Of a stretch of DNA of 64,000 bases, positions 8,696 through 17,661 are shown in pieces. The translations under genes were made by a program, and so were the position numbers. How positions within the stretch are numbered: the first letter of the stretch is position 1; each line of letters begins with the position of its first letter. The notes below the pieces were generated by a model. It was not told the DNA's origin. It did not search any database and was given only the letters and a program-made list of their open reading frames with translations. Where the stretch lies: assembly GCF_036884845.1 (NCBI RefSeq), contig NZ_CP145732.1:3162001-3226000 (forward strand). The letters are read 5' to 3'. This stretch comes from Pseudomonas sp. MAG733B. GTDB taxonomy: Bacteria > Pseudomonadota > Gammaproteobacteria > Pseudomonadales > Pseudomonadaceae.

Positions 8696-9097
8696 TCAGT
8701 CCGTTTGTGGATGTCGATCTTCAATCGCGTACCAACTCGCTTTCGAGCCGACGCAGCCATGTTTTTGCTTTTTCGGCGAGAACGGTGAGTCCAGCGTAGC
8801 GATGGCAATCGACATCCACTGCGAATACGATCCCTTTGCGTCAGACCAGAACAGCGAAGAACCGCAGTTGCAACAGAACTGACGCAAGACACCTTCCGAC
8901 GACTCATAACCCTTGAGCATCTGCGCACCGGCCACGATGGAAACCGCCGACGCCGGAGCACTCGCATAGGTTGCGAACGCTGCACCATGGCTTTTTCGGC
9001 ACATGCTGCAATGGCAGTGAGTGACGGCTTTCAGTTCGGTCGATACGCAGTATTTGACCGTGCCGCAAAGGCAACTGCCCTGATGTAACTCATCCAT
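8696..9097 (-). CDS. GFA (CENP-V/GFA domain) family protein
   Basis: 133-residue zinc-binding protein of the family named after glutathione-dependent formaldehyde-activating enzyme. The metal-binding cysteines are present: GSCLCG near residue 9-12, CHCSMC near 28-33, and FCCNCG in the C-terminal half. AAGGA precedes the start. It ends 5 bases from the convergent propeller gene. Members bind S-hydroxymethylglutathione or related adducts; most have no proven function, so the family name is all that is claimed. Confidence 0.9.
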   Translation of the reverse strand: MDELHQGSCLCGTVKYCVSTELKAVTHCHCSMCRKSHGAAFATYASAPASAVSIVAGAQMLKGYESSEGVLRQFCCNCGSSLFWSDAKGSYSQWMSIAIATLDSPFSPKKQKHGCVGSKASWYAIEDRHPQTD

Positions 9098-9231
9098 GCT
9101 TGGAAATTCCTTGAAGTGTGTCGCTACTGTAGCGGCTAGTGTCAGGTAGAAGAAATACGCACGCTCAGACTTGGGTTGCTACCGGGTACTTCGGTGGTAT
9201 CTTTCGCAAAGAGCGTGAGAACAGCACCTGA

Positions 9232-10158
9232 ATGAGCCCCATGAACACAAATCGTGATCAATTTCCCTTGCCCGAAGACCTCAAGGTTTTCCTCACCGTC
9301 GTGCGTAAAAATGGCTTCGCCAGCGCCGCTGAAGAGCTGGGCTACTCGCCGGCTTACATCAGCAAACGCATTTCGGTGCTGGAAACCACGCTGTCGACCC
9401 GGTTGTTGCACCGCACCACACGCCGCATCGCGCTAACCGACGACGGTGAGCGGGTGCGGGTGTGGGCCGAGAAGTTGTTGGGCGATTTCGATGATTTTGT
9501 CGGTGAGATTTCCGAAGCACGCCAGCAGCCCATGGGCTCGTTGCACATTTGTAGCAGCTTCGGTTTCGGCCGCAATCATGTGGCGCCGGCGATCTGCAAA
9601 CTGTCGCAGACCTACCCGAAACTCGAGATTCGTCTGGACGTTTTTGATCGCGTGGTGGATATCGTCGGCGAAGGCTTCGATCTGGAGATTCGGGTGGGCG
9701 ATGACCTGCCGGGTCAGCATCTGGGTCGCAAACTGGTGAGTAACCGTCGCGTGCTGTGTGCAACGCCGGAGTACCTGGCGCGGCGCGGCACGCCGCGATC
9801 GCTGGCTGATTTGAAAGACCATGATTGTTTGGTGCTGAAAGAACGCAACAACGCTTTTGGCGTGTGGAACCTGACCCGTGATGGGCAGGAGGAATCGGTG
9901 CGCGTCAGTGGCCCGTTGTCTTCCAACAGCGGCGAGATTGTTCTGGAGTGGGCGTTGAGCGGCGGCGGGATTCTGTTGCGTTCGATGTGGGACGTTCGAC
10001 CGATGCTGGAGCAAGGGCGACTGGTGCAAGTGCTGCACGACTACACCGAGAGTGCCAATGTCTGGGCGGTCTATCCGACTCGCCTCAGTCAGTCGGCGAA
10101 ACTGCGGGTGTGCGTCGAGTTTCTGGAAGAGTACTTTCGCGGTCTCTCGGTTGAATGA
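9232..10158 (+). CDS. LysR-family regulator, DmlR-like
   Basis: 308-residue regulator with an N-terminal winged helix (about 15-75, AAEELGYSPAYISKRISVLE) and a C-terminal effector domain. The sequence style (LHRTTRRIALTDDGE, GRKLVSN, LCATPEYL) is that of DmlR/TtuA-type regulators that control malate- or tartrate-related enzymes. The start could be Met1 at 9232 or Met4. It is convergent with a leuD/leuC-like pair across a REP hairpin, and may control that pair, since both deal with hydroxy-diacids; this is inference. Confidence 0.88.
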   Translation: MSPMNTNRDQFPLPEDLKVFLTVVRKNGFASAAEELGYSPAYISKRISVLETTLSTRLLHRTTRRIALTDDGERVRVWAEKLLGDFDDFVGEISEARQQPMGSLHICSSFGFGRNHVAPAICKLSQTYPKLEIRLDVFDRVVDIVGEGFDLEIRVGDDLPGQHLGRKLVSNRRVLCATPEYLARRGTPRSLADLKDHDCLVLKERNNAFGVWNLTRDGQEESVRVSGPLSSNSGEIVLEWALSGGGILLRSMWDVRPMLEQGRLVQVLHDYTESANVWAVYPTRLSQSAKLRVCVEFLEEYFRGLSVE

Positions 10159-10166
10159 CGAACTCG

Positions 10167-10251
10167 TGTAGGCGCTGCCGCAGGCTGCGATCTTTTGATC
10201 TTGTTTTTAAGAAGCAATATCAAAAGATCGCAGCCTGCGGCAGCTCCTACA
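10167..10251. repeat. REP-type inverted repeat (group with GCTGCCGCAGGCTGCGATC)
   Basis: Two nearly perfect inverted arms of about 33 bases each (10167-10199 and 10219-10251) containing the GCCGCAGGCTGCGATC core, with a 19-base spacer. The same arms recur at 47707-47789. It lies between two converging genes, the usual place for a Pseudomonas REP pair, and could also stop transcription. Confidence 0.85.
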
Positions 10252-10262
10252 GGTAAAGCATT

Positions 10263-10874
10263 TTACAACCAGGGATTCTCCGCCAGATGCTTTGCTTCAA
10301 ACTGGCGAATCTGCTCCGCACGTTGCAGCGTGGTGCCGATGGCATCGAGCCCCAGCAACAGCGATTGCTTGCGCAGTTGATCGATTTCGAACGGGATCAC
10401 GCTGCCGTCCGCCAGTTCGAGGGTTTGCTCCGGTAGATTGACGCTGATCTGTGCCGTCGTTGCGACGCTGACCACATCGGCAATCTGCTTGAGCTGAGCT
10501 TCGGACAGCTGAATCGCCAACACCCCGTTACGCTGGCAGTTGTCGTAAAAGATCCCGGCAAAACTGGTGCCGATCAAGGCTCTGATCCCCACTTGCTTGA
10601 GACCCCACACCGCATGCTCACGACTTGACCCGCAACCAAAGTTCGGACCGACAACCAGAAAAGCGGCGTCGTTCCAGGCCGGTTGGTTGAGGATGAAATC
10701 CGGGTTGGGCTCGCCTGATTGCAGAAACCGCACATCGAAGAACAATCCGCGATCCAGTCCCTTGCGATCAATGCCCTTGAGAAACTGCTTGGGCATGATC
10801 ACATCGGTGTCGATGTTGCCTGCGAGAAGTGGGGCGGCGCTGCCGCTGACGTTAGTGAAAGGTTGCATGCTCAA
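10263..10874 (-). CDS. leuD: 3-isopropylmalate dehydratase small subunit (LeuD family)
   Basis: 203-residue small subunit (swivelling domain) of an aconitase-superfamily isomerase. The GNIDTDVIMPKQFL opening and the FGCGSSREHAVW motif are typical of LeuD. It starts inside the stop codon of the large subunit (ATGA), so the two are coupled. LeuCD converts 2-isopropylmalate to 3-isopropylmalate in leucine synthesis. This copy is not followed by leuB or asd as in the main Pseudomonas leucine locus, so it may be a paralogue acting on a related substituted malate. Family certain, substrate open. Confidence 0.9.
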   Translation of the reverse strand: MSMQPFTNVSGSAAPLLAGNIDTDVIMPKQFLKGIDRKGLDRGLFFDVRFLQSGEPNPDFILNQPAWNDAAFLVVGPNFGCGSSREHAVWGLKQVGIRALIGTSFAGIFYDNCQRNGVLAIQLSEAQLKQIADVVSVATTAQISVNLPEQTLELADGSVIPFEIDQLRKQSLLLGLDAIGTTLQRAEQIRQFEAKHLAENPWL

Positions 10875-12292
10875 GCCTCCAGAGCGAACGAGCGGACGTC
10901 AGTCAAATGCCCGGTGATCGCCGCAGCCGCGACCATGGCCGGGCTCATCAGATGGGTGCGCGCACCGGCGCCTTGTCGACCTTCAAAGTTGCGATTGGTA
11001 CTCGAAGCGCAACGATCGCCGGGGGCGAGCACGTCGTCGTTCATCGCCAGGCACATCGAGCAACCCGATTGCCGCCACTCGAAACCGGCATCCAGGAAAA
11101 TCTGCGCCAGCCCCTCGCTTTCAGCTTGATTGCGCACCAGCGTCGAACCCGGAACGATCATCGCCCGTACGTGGGATGCAACGCGTTTGCCGCGCACGAC
11201 GCGGGCAACGTCACGCAAGTCTTCGATGCGCGCATTGGTGCAGGAACCGATGAAGGCATGGCTGATCACCACATCACTCAGCGGCATGCCGGGCGTCAGG
11301 CCCATGTAGTCGAGGGCACGCTGCATCCCTTGGCGCAGGATGAGGTCGGGCTGGCTTGCCGGGTCCGGCACGTGACTGCCCACCGGCGCGGCCTGATCGG
11401 GACTGGTGCCCCAAGTGACCATGGGTTCCAGGTCCGCGACATCGAGGATGACTTCGCGATCAAACACGGCGCCTTCATCGCTGTGCAGTGCCTGCCATTT
11501 AGCGACTGCCCGGGTCCACAACTCACCTTTGGGCGCGCGCGGTTTGTCTTGCAGATAGGCAAAAACCTTGGCATCCGGCGCCATGAACGCGCCCCTGGCG
11601 CCAGCCTCCACGGCCATGTTGCAAATGGTCATGCGCGCCTCGACGCTGAGGTCGGTGATCGCCGGGCCGGTGAACTCAATCGCATAACCGGTGGCGCCCG
11701 AGGCACCGATTTTCTCGATCAGGGCCATGATGATGTCCTTGGACGTCACGCCGCTGCCGAGCAAACCGTTGACGGTCACGCGCATGGTTTTCAGGCGTTT
11801 GTAGACCAGGGTTTGCGAGGCCAGCAGATGCTCGATTTCCGACGTGCCGATGCCGAACCCAAAAGCCCCGAGGGCACCGTAAGTGGTGGTGTGGCTGTCA
11901 CCGGCGGCCACCACCATGCCGGGCAGGATAAAGCCCTGTTCGGGGGCGACGACGTGTTCGATCCCCTGGCGTTTATCCAGCACATCGAACAGCTCGATGC
12001 CGAAATCGCGGCAGTTCTCTTCGAAGTAAGACACCTGACGGGCGCCACCGGCATCCGGCATCGTGGCGATGCGATTGGGAGCGGTTGGATTGACATGGTC
12101 GACCACGGCCAGCGTCGCACTCGGACGCCAGACTTTTCGTCCCGATTCGCGCAGGCCGCTGAAGGCTTGCGGGCTGGTGTATTCGTTGGCGACCTGGCGA
12201 TCGATGTACAGCAGCACATGGCCCTGATCGTCGAGCGCGCAAACGGTGTGGCTGTCGATGTGCTTTTGGTAGAGCGTTCTTGGGCGGGTCAT
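10871..12292 (-). CDS. leuC: 3-isopropylmalate dehydratase large subunit (LeuC family)
   Basis: 473-residue large subunit with the iron-sulfur ligands FIGSCTN near residue 350 and GCSMCLAMN near 410, plus the GDSHTTTYGA substrate-loop motif. Length matches bacterial LeuC. From memory of the Pseudomonas biosynthetic LeuC, this sequence is clearly different in the first 150 residues (for example DHVNPT where the housekeeping form has DHNVPT), which fits a second, divergent copy. It forms an operon with the overlapping leuD-like gene. The 238-base gap upstream, shared with the NIPSNAP gene, should carry its promoter. Confidence 0.9.
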   Translation of the reverse strand: MTRPRTLYQKHIDSHTVCALDDQGHVLLYIDRQVANEYTSPQAFSGLRESGRKVWRPSATLAVVDHVNPTAPNRIATMPDAGGARQVSYFEENCRDFGIELFDVLDKRQGIEHVVAPEQGFILPGMVVAAGDSHTTTYGALGAFGFGIGTSEIEHLLASQTLVYKRLKTMRVTVNGLLGSGVTSKDIIMALIEKIGASGATGYAIEFTGPAITDLSVEARMTICNMAVEAGARGAFMAPDAKVFAYLQDKPRAPKGELWTRAVAKWQALHSDEGAVFDREVILDVADLEPMVTWGTSPDQAAPVGSHVPDPASQPDLILRQGMQRALDYMGLTPGMPLSDVVISHAFIGSCTNARIEDLRDVARVVRGKRVASHVRAMIVPGSTLVRNQAESEGLAQIFLDAGFEWRQSGCSMCLAMNDDVLAPGDRCASSTNRNFEGRQGAGARTHLMSPAMVAAAAITGHLTDVRSFALEA

Positions 12293-12530
12293 GGAGTGGG
12301 CTCTTTATTCGTCTTGTGCGAGATCACGGGTACAACGTACCAACAGCATATTCGTCGCGAATATCGCATCAAGCGTCATTAAGTGAAGGCATTGCCCACG
12401 ATTTGTGAATAGTCAGAAAGGTCAGCGCCCATCGATAAAGAAATTACCTAGCGCACGGCTGTTCCTCTCAATATCTCGACCCCGAACGCTGGCATAGGCT
12501 GTGCCCGAGCTGATAATTGCCGGAGTCTTT

Positions 12531-13154
12531 ATGCGTTTTTTTGAACTGATTACCTTGACGGTGCGTGTGCGAACCGTCGCCGATGCGCTGGTGCGAATCG
12601 AGGCTGCGCTGGATAGCCCGGATGTCGGCGGCACGTTGATGGGGTGCTGGGCTTCGGAGCTCGGGCAGTTGAACCAGATTGCCGTGTTGCGCGGCTATGA
12701 AGATGAACGTACCAGGCAAGCCGAGCGCGAGCGCTTTCTGTTGAGCGGCGAGGCGTTCGGCATCAACGAGTTCATCACCGATCTGCGCATCGAAAATTAC
12801 ACACTGTTTCCCTTTCTTGAGCCTTTGAGTGCAGGCAAACATGGCCCGTACTACGAGCTGCGCGTCTACGATCTGATCAGCAGCGGCTTGCAACCCACCC
12901 TCGACGGCTGGAACAAAGCCATCGGGCCGCGAACCGCCGAGCAGTATTCGCCGGTATATGCCGCGTTCTACGCCACCGACGGTTCACTGCCGCGCTATCT
13001 GCATATCTGGCCGTGGGCTTCATTGGAACAGCGCCAACGAGTGCGCGCCGAGGCGGTGACCGATGGCGTCTGGCCGCCGGAAAACTCCGGCCCGCAACTG
13101 CGCGACATGCGCTCGACGATCTGCTTGCCCGCGCCGTTTTCGCCTTTGCAATGA
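12531..13154 (+). CDS. NIPSNAP-family protein
   Basis: 207-residue soluble protein. The second half opens with YYELRVYDLISSGLQ and continues to YLHIWPWASLEQRQRVRAEA, the pattern of a ferredoxin-like NIPSNAP domain (about 108-207). The first half (MRFFELITLTVR) looks like a second, more divergent copy. The ATG at 12531 has GGAG seven bases upstream and is preferred over an in-frame start at 12501. A terminator follows. Biochemical role of bacterial NIPSNAP proteins is mostly unknown. Confidence 0.85.
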   Translation: MRFFELITLTVRVRTVADALVRIEAALDSPDVGGTLMGCWASELGQLNQIAVLRGYEDERTRQAERERFLLSGEAFGINEFITDLRIENYTLFPFLEPLSAGKHGPYYELRVYDLISSGLQPTLDGWNKAIGPRTAEQYSPVYAAFYATDGSLPRYLHIWPWASLEQRQRVRAEAVTDGVWPPENSGPQLRDMRSTICLPAPFSPLQ

Positions 13155-13229
13155 TTGGGTGCTGAACGCCTTAGCCTACTGTCGATGGAAGACCCACTTG
13201 CTCACGGGTTTCAACAGGCGTAAACAGAG

Positions 13230-13265
13230 CACGCGCGCCCAGCATCCGCAGGCGCGTGTTTTTTT
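13230..13265 (+). terminator. Rho-independent terminator
   Basis: GC-rich stem (CACGCG...CC with GGCGCGTG, a 2-base bulge and an 11-base loop) followed by TTTTTTT on the plus strand. It lies 75 bases past the NIPSNAP gene and ahead of the next plus-strand gene. Confidence 0.8.
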
Positions 13266-13351
13266 GACGCGTAATAAGGCGTTGAATCACACCCCATCAA
13301 CACGACCAAGCGAGGCGAGCGTTGGTAGAGCGACGTCAGTTCAGCGGTGCC

Positions 13352-14332
13352 ATGAAGGGTAAAAACCTTCGCTACCTCAATGAACATGAAGGCCAATCAG
13401 TAAAGGCCCGGGCAGGGTTCTTGCTGCTGGAGCATTTCTCGTTGCCGGCGTTTACCCAGGCACTCGATACGATTATCACCGCCAATCTGCTGCGGCCTGA
13501 GCTGTTTTCCACGAAGACCTTCGGGTTGACTGAAGGGGAAGTGATCAGCGACTTGGGCCTGGTCATTCGTCCCGATGCCTGCCTCAGTCAGGCCGCGATT
13601 CAAGACCTGGACTTGTTGGTTGTTTGCGGTGGTTACCGCACGGCCCTCAAGGCCGACGATACGCTGATCAGTCTCTTGATCAGTGCCGCCGAACTGGGTG
13701 TCAAGTTGGCTGGCGTGTGGAATGGCGCCTGGTTCCTCGGGCGAGCTGGTTTGCTCGACGGCTATCGTTGCGCGGTTCACCCGGAACACCGTCCCGCGCT
13801 GGCGGAAATCGCCAAACTGGCCCAGGTCACCAGTGAAACCTTTGTGGTCGATCGCGACCGCCTGACGGCGTCCAGCCCAAACGGCGCGTTTTATATGGCG
13901 CTGGAGTGGATCAAGGGCTTGCACGACAAAGCGCTGACTGACGGCATCGAAGACATTCTGGCGTTTGAAGCTTCGCGTTACCGGCGCATCAAACCCACGC
14001 TCAATGTGTCGGTTTGTGGTCCGCTGAGGGAAGTGGTCAACCTGATGGATGCCAATCTGGAGGAGCCGCTGGAGATGGACGCCCTCTGTCTCTACGCCGG
14101 TCGGTCGCGCCGGCAGATCGAGCGTCTGTTCAAAGAGCAGCTGGGGACGACACCCCAGCGCTATTACATGGACTTGCGGATCACCGAAGCCCGCCGACTG
14201 CTGCAGCACACCACGTTGACCATCGTTGAAGTCTCGGTTGCCTGTGGTTTCGTTTCACCGAGCCATTTCAGCAAGTGCTACAGCGCCTATTTCGGCTATC
14301 GGCCGTCCAAGGAAACCCGACTGGTCAAGTAG
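13352..14332 (+). CDS. GlxA-family transcriptional regulator (DJ-1/PfpI plus AraC domain)
   Basis: 326 residues from the ATG at 13352. The N-terminal part (about 20-190) is a class-I amidotransferase-like DJ-1/PfpI ligand-sensing domain (GFLLLEHFSLPAFTQALD, LLVVCGG, AGVWNGAWFLGRAGLLDG). The C-terminal part (about 225-320) has two AraC helix-turn-helices. This is the architecture of Pseudomonas ArgR, GbdR, CdhR and related regulators of amino acid, betaine or carnitine catabolism. A TTG at 13322 would add ten residues. No obvious target operon adjoins it, so its effector is unknown. Confidence 0.9.
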   Translation: MKGKNLRYLNEHEGQSVKARAGFLLLEHFSLPAFTQALDTIITANLLRPELFSTKTFGLTEGEVISDLGLVIRPDACLSQAAIQDLDLLVVCGGYRTALKADDTLISLLISAAELGVKLAGVWNGAWFLGRAGLLDGYRCAVHPEHRPALAEIAKLAQVTSETFVVDRDRLTASSPNGAFYMALEWIKGLHDKALTDGIEDILAFEASRYRRIKPTLNVSVCGPLREVVNLMDANLEEPLEMDALCLYAGRSRRQIERLFKEQLGTTPQRYYMDLRITEARRLLQHTTLTIVEVSVACGFVSPSHFSKCYSAYFGYRPSKETRLVK

Positions 14333-14363
14333 CCGCCTGATGAGGTGTCGCGAATCAGGCCAA

Positions 14364-15224
14364 TCATTTCGCCCCGAACAACATCGTCCAGTAAACCCCT
14401 TCGTCGCTGCGCGCCTCGGTCGCATAACCTGCACCGACCTGGGTGAACATCGGATTCATCAGGTTGGCGCAATGTCCGGGACTAGCGAGCCATCCGGCCA
14501 TCGCCTTATTCGGTGAACCCTGGCCGGCGGCGATGTTTTCACCGATCTGCCGGCCACGGTAACCAGCCGCTCTTGCCCGGTCGGCCGCGGTGTCGCCATC
14601 GGGATCGCGGTGAGCGAAATAGTTGCCGTAGGCCATCGCTTTACTGTGCCCTTGTGCGGCAGCGCCAAGGCTCGCGTTCCAGGCCAAGGGCCGAGCGGCG
14701 GCGAAGCGCTGGCGACCGCACATTCGCGGTTTGGCGCGGGCGGCGTTGACCTGTGCCAGCAAGGTTTTGCCGACGCTGCGTGTGTCGCCCATCTGTCGGT
14801 CGAGCACCGGCTGCGCCAACACAACTTGCCACTCACCGCGACTGCGACTGACGCCAATGTCGGCGTACTGGCTATCGAGCAACGCGGCACAATGGTCGTC
14901 CAGCAGCAGGTCGAAAGCCTCTTCGGCATCCTGCGCACCCACCACGCGGATAGAGCGCACGGCCACCGCCTGATACCCCGAATCTTTCAAACGCTCCCGC
15001 AAACCGCCGCCATAACCGATCGGCAGCGCTAAATTGGACTTCAGTGCCAGCGGCGACAGGCGTTGGGCGGGACGCCGCGAACAGTTTTCCGGGTGGGCTC
15101 GATAATCGTTGATGGCTTCCACCAGTTCTCGCTCCGCGCCGGCGTGGGCTGGGCTGGCGAAAAGAGGGATCGAGGTCAACAGGCACAGCGAAGTGAAGCG
15201 CAAGGCGAGGGCGGTTTGGCGCAT
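14364..15224 (-). CDS. Secreted CAP-domain protein
   Basis: 286 residues with a clear signal peptide from the Met at 15224 (hydrophobic segment, cleavage near AHA-GAE); an upstream frame to 15302 would bury the signal and is unlikely. The C-terminal CAP/SCP domain (about 155-285) shows HSKAMAYGNYFAHRDPDG, GENIAAG and GHCANLMNP with the conserved His/Glu pair. The first half, about 30-150, may be a degenerate duplicate (AINDYRAHPENC also fits the CAP start). It is exported, probably periplasmic or secreted. Function of bacterial CAP proteins is poorly known. Confidence 0.88.
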   Translation of the reverse strand: MRQTALALRFTSLCLLTSIPLFASPAHAGAERELVEAINDYRAHPENCSRRPAQRLSPLALKSNLALPIGYGGGLRERLKDSGYQAVAVRSIRVVGAQDAEEAFDLLLDDHCAALLDSQYADIGVSRSRGEWQVVLAQPVLDRQMGDTRSVGKTLLAQVNAARAKPRMCGRQRFAAARPLAWNASLGAAAQGHSKAMAYGNYFAHRDPDGDTAADRARAAGYRGRQIGENIAAGQGSPNKAMAGWLASPGHCANLMNPMFTQVGAGYATEARSDEGVYWTMLFGAK

Positions 15225-15369
15225 GGTGCGGACAGCTCTGATGAGATGACAACGATAGGGGGGAGAAATATTCGCCGCTCTATGACTAACGCCCCGGAAC
15301 AAGGTTCACGGGGCGCGAGGGCTTATTTGCTCATGAGGCCCGCTGTCCGACGGACGTATCAGTGGCCCA

Positions 15370-15867
15370 TCAGACTTTGCGCATGTCGTTGAACAATATG
15401 CGCTGCACATCCTCTTTCAACAGGTAGATGGATACCGCGAGCAGAACGACGTCCTTCATAAGGAACGGAATGTTGCCGACCATCGCAGGAAAGCCGCCAG
15501 CCGATTCAGCCCATCCGTCAGGCATGAATGGAATGATCGTCACGGTGCCCAGGAAGGTGATGATCGAACCGAATGCACCAAGTGCTCCGAGCTTCCTGCT
15601 CCAGAAACCGGCGAACAGCAACGCGCCGAACGTCCACTCCGCCACGCCGAGAAACCAGCTTGCGCCACGCACACCGAAGGCCGGGTACATCCAGGAAACC
15701 AATGGGCCGTTGCTGATATAGGGAATCAGTACATCGGCTTCGTACTGGAACCATTTCTGGTAACCAAAGAACAGGAAGATGATCACCATCGAGGCTCGCA
15801 CCAGATGAAAGTCCAGGTCTCGTTTGAGCAGGCCGGAATTGGCGAGGGTGTTGAATAAAGCGTTCAT
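15370..15867 (-). CDS. DUF417-family inner-membrane protein (RclC/YkgB-like)
   Basis: 165-residue membrane protein with four hydrophobic segments (MVIIFLFFGYQKW, then about 60-80, 85-105 and 120-145). The FGYQKWFQYEA and LIPYISNGPLVSWMYP motifs mark the DUF417 family, which includes E. coli RclC of the reactive-chlorine resistance locus. The chosen ATG at 15867 follows a normal gap; upstream codons run into the promoter. It lies 141 bases downstream of an RclR-like AraC gene on the same strand, so it may be part of that regulon. Molecular function of the family is unresolved. Confidence 0.85.
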   Translation of the reverse strand: MNALFNTLANSGLLKRDLDFHLVRASMVIIFLFFGYQKWFQYEADVLIPYISNGPLVSWMYPAFGVRGASWFLGVAEWTFGALLFAGFWSRKLGALGAFGSIITFLGTVTIIPFMPDGWAESAGGFPAMVGNIPFLMKDVVLLAVSIYLLKEDVQRILFNDMRKV

Positions 15868-16008
15868 GACTGACTGATTCCTTGGTTCACTTAAAAGAAT
15901 GTTCTTGATGTCAGTGCGTGATTTGGCTGATCGCAATGACCAGCCCACTTTACGATGGGTAATTGAAATTATCGGGATCGTGAATTCTCAAATAGATGCT
16001 CTATCGTC

Positions 16009-16962
16009 TCAAACTGGATTACGCCGATTTGACCGCCGCCACTCACCGGGCGTCATGCCCATGTGCTGGCTGAAGGCGCGCCTGAACGCGGCCACCGATT
16101 GGTAACCCACCGTCTCCGCGACGGCTTCGGTCGATGCATTGGGGTTCTTCAATTCGTTGGCGGCCAGCGTCATGCGAATCCCGGTCAAGAGATCGTTGGC
16201 CGATCGCCCGACCTTTTCCTGAAAGTGGCGGACCAGCGTTGCGCGCGACATGTTGCAGAGCCCCGCCAGTTCCGGAAGTGTCCAGGGGTGCGCCGGGTCA
16301 TTGAACATGGCCGTCAGTGCGGGAGCCAGGCGGGGGTGCCCGACCAAAGCCAGTAATCCGATTGGGGCCTCATCCGACTCGCTCGCCATGCGCAACGTCA
16401 GGGTAAAGAGCGCTGCCGAAAGCGCATTCAACATTGCATGGCCGCCCAGTTGGCTGGTGTTGGACTCGGCACGCATCAACGCCAGCAAACCCGCCAGTTG
16501 AGTGGAGGTTTCACTGCGTCGCGAATCGTCTCTCGAGGTCCTGACGACGAGCCGCGTAGGCAAGTAATCACGAATGAAACGATCATGCGGTGGCGCGAGG
16601 ATGAAGCGTCCGCAGAGCATGTCCAGACGTTCGCCTGTCCCCGTATTCTCGCTGTATGTCAGATTGAGGTCGCCAAGGTAATGTGCCGGGGCAGGGGATA
16701 CACCACTGCCGTCATGCAGAACATGCCCCGAGCCATGAGGAAACATCACGATGTCACCCGCACCGAGTTGCTGCGCTCGCCCGGTACCCGGACTCTCCAG
16801 TAATGCAGTTCCACTGAGGACGACGTGGTAGGGCATTTCACCTGCATTCGATTCGTCGTAGACCACTTCCCACGGTGCGCCGTAGGAGCAGCGCAGCTCC
16901 AGCTGACCCCGGACCGTCATCATGCTTATCAGGCGACTGAGCCAATCTGATTGAGGATTCAT
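16009..16962 (-). CDS. AraC-family regulator, RclR-like with cupin domain
   Basis: 317 residues: an AraC cupin-type sensor domain (about 8-190) and a C-terminal pair of helix-turn-helices (about 215-310, ending GMTPGEWRR). By alignment from memory, two cysteines fall where RclR has its redox pair: C25 (LRCSYGAPWEV) and C117 (DMLCGRF). RclR senses hypochlorous acid and N-chlorotaurine. The flanking DUF417 gene and the divergent AhpD-like gene resemble members of rcl loci. I infer activation by reactive chlorine or other electrophiles; without experiment this remains an inference. Confidence 0.85.
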   Translation of the reverse strand: MNPQSDWLSRLISMMTVRGQLELRCSYGAPWEVVYDESNAGEMPYHVVLSGTALLESPGTGRAQQLGAGDIVMFPHGSGHVLHDGSGVSPAPAHYLGDLNLTYSENTGTGERLDMLCGRFILAPPHDRFIRDYLPTRLVVRTSRDDSRRSETSTQLAGLLALMRAESNTSQLGGHAMLNALSAALFTLTLRMASESDEAPIGLLALVGHPRLAPALTAMFNDPAHPWTLPELAGLCNMSRATLVRHFQEKVGRSANDLLTGIRMTLAANELKNPNASTEAVAETVGYQSVAAFRRAFSQHMGMTPGEWRRSNRRNPV

Positions 16963-17074
16963 ATTCGTTCATCATTGAGACGTTAGAGCACTATATTGAT
17001 AATTATGAGACTGAACAAGCTCAAAAACTTGTCCTAAAGTGGCGACTCCTAACCACTGCTGAAGGATTCCCACC

Positions 17075-17614
17075 ATGAGCCGTATCACTGTTCCAGCTGT
17101 TGCCTCCGCTACCGGTGCAACCGCCGTTGCCTATGCCGAAGTCAAGAAAATCGCAGGCGGCACCGTGCCTAATTTGTTCGCAGCAATCGGTCATCTGAAC
17201 CCGGCTCTTTTGACGGCAGTGCTGAATGCCGAAGCAACACTCGCGTCCGGCAGCCTGAGCAAACAGGACCTGGAAACCATCAAGTTGTTGATCAGCGAGC
17301 GGACCGGTTGCGACTACTGTGTGGCGGCGCACGTCATGCTGGGCAAGATGGTGGGTTTGACGACAGACACCCTCAAGAAAATCCGTCTGGGTCAAAGCAC
17401 CGGCGACGCCAAGCGTGATGCGCTGGTGCACTTCGTGCTGAATCTGCATGAGACTAACGGGACGATCAAGGATCAGGAGTACAACGTTATTCGCGCCGCG
17501 GGCTACACCGAGGGGCAACTGCTCGAGATCTCCCTGGCGGTTGCGATGACCATCTTCACCAACACCTTCAACCGTATCAATGACACCGATATCGATTTTC
17601 CTTCGGTGAATTGA
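17075..17614 (+). CDS. AhpD/carboxymuconolactone decarboxylase-family protein
   Basis: 179 residues with the alkylhydroperoxidase signature: E75 followed by C79-D-Y-C82 and H86, the redox CxxC and proton relay of AhpD-like enzymes. It is therefore likely a disulfide-based peroxidase or reductase rather than a true decarboxylase. It lies 112 bases from, and divergent to, the RclR-like regulator. P. aeruginosa has a similar AhpD-like gene beside rclR, as I recall. The gap between them is AT-rich and should hold both promoters. Cytoplasmic; no signal peptide. Confidence 0.9.
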   Translation: MSRITVPAVASATGATAVAYAEVKKIAGGTVPNLFAAIGHLNPALLTAVLNAEATLASGSLSKQDLETIKLLISERTGCDYCVAAHVMLGKMVGLTTDTLKKIRLGQSTGDAKRDALVHFVLNLHETNGTIKDQEYNVIRAAGYTEGQLLEISLAVAMTIFTNTFNRINDTDIDFPSVN

Positions 17615-17661
17615 TTCGGGGTTGCAGGCGGATGCACCCTCGCATCCGCCTGACCTTTCAC

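Noticed and set aside
10907..12382. 491-codon open frame on the plus strand opposite leuC
   Set aside because: It mirrors the real leuC frame in high-GC DNA. Its product is rich in His, Gln, Arg and Gly without family motifs, while leuC has conserved iron-sulfur motifs.
17075..17614. True carboxymuconolactone decarboxylase of aromatic degradation
   Set aside because: The CxxC and His of AhpD-type enzymes are present and there are no pca genes nearby.
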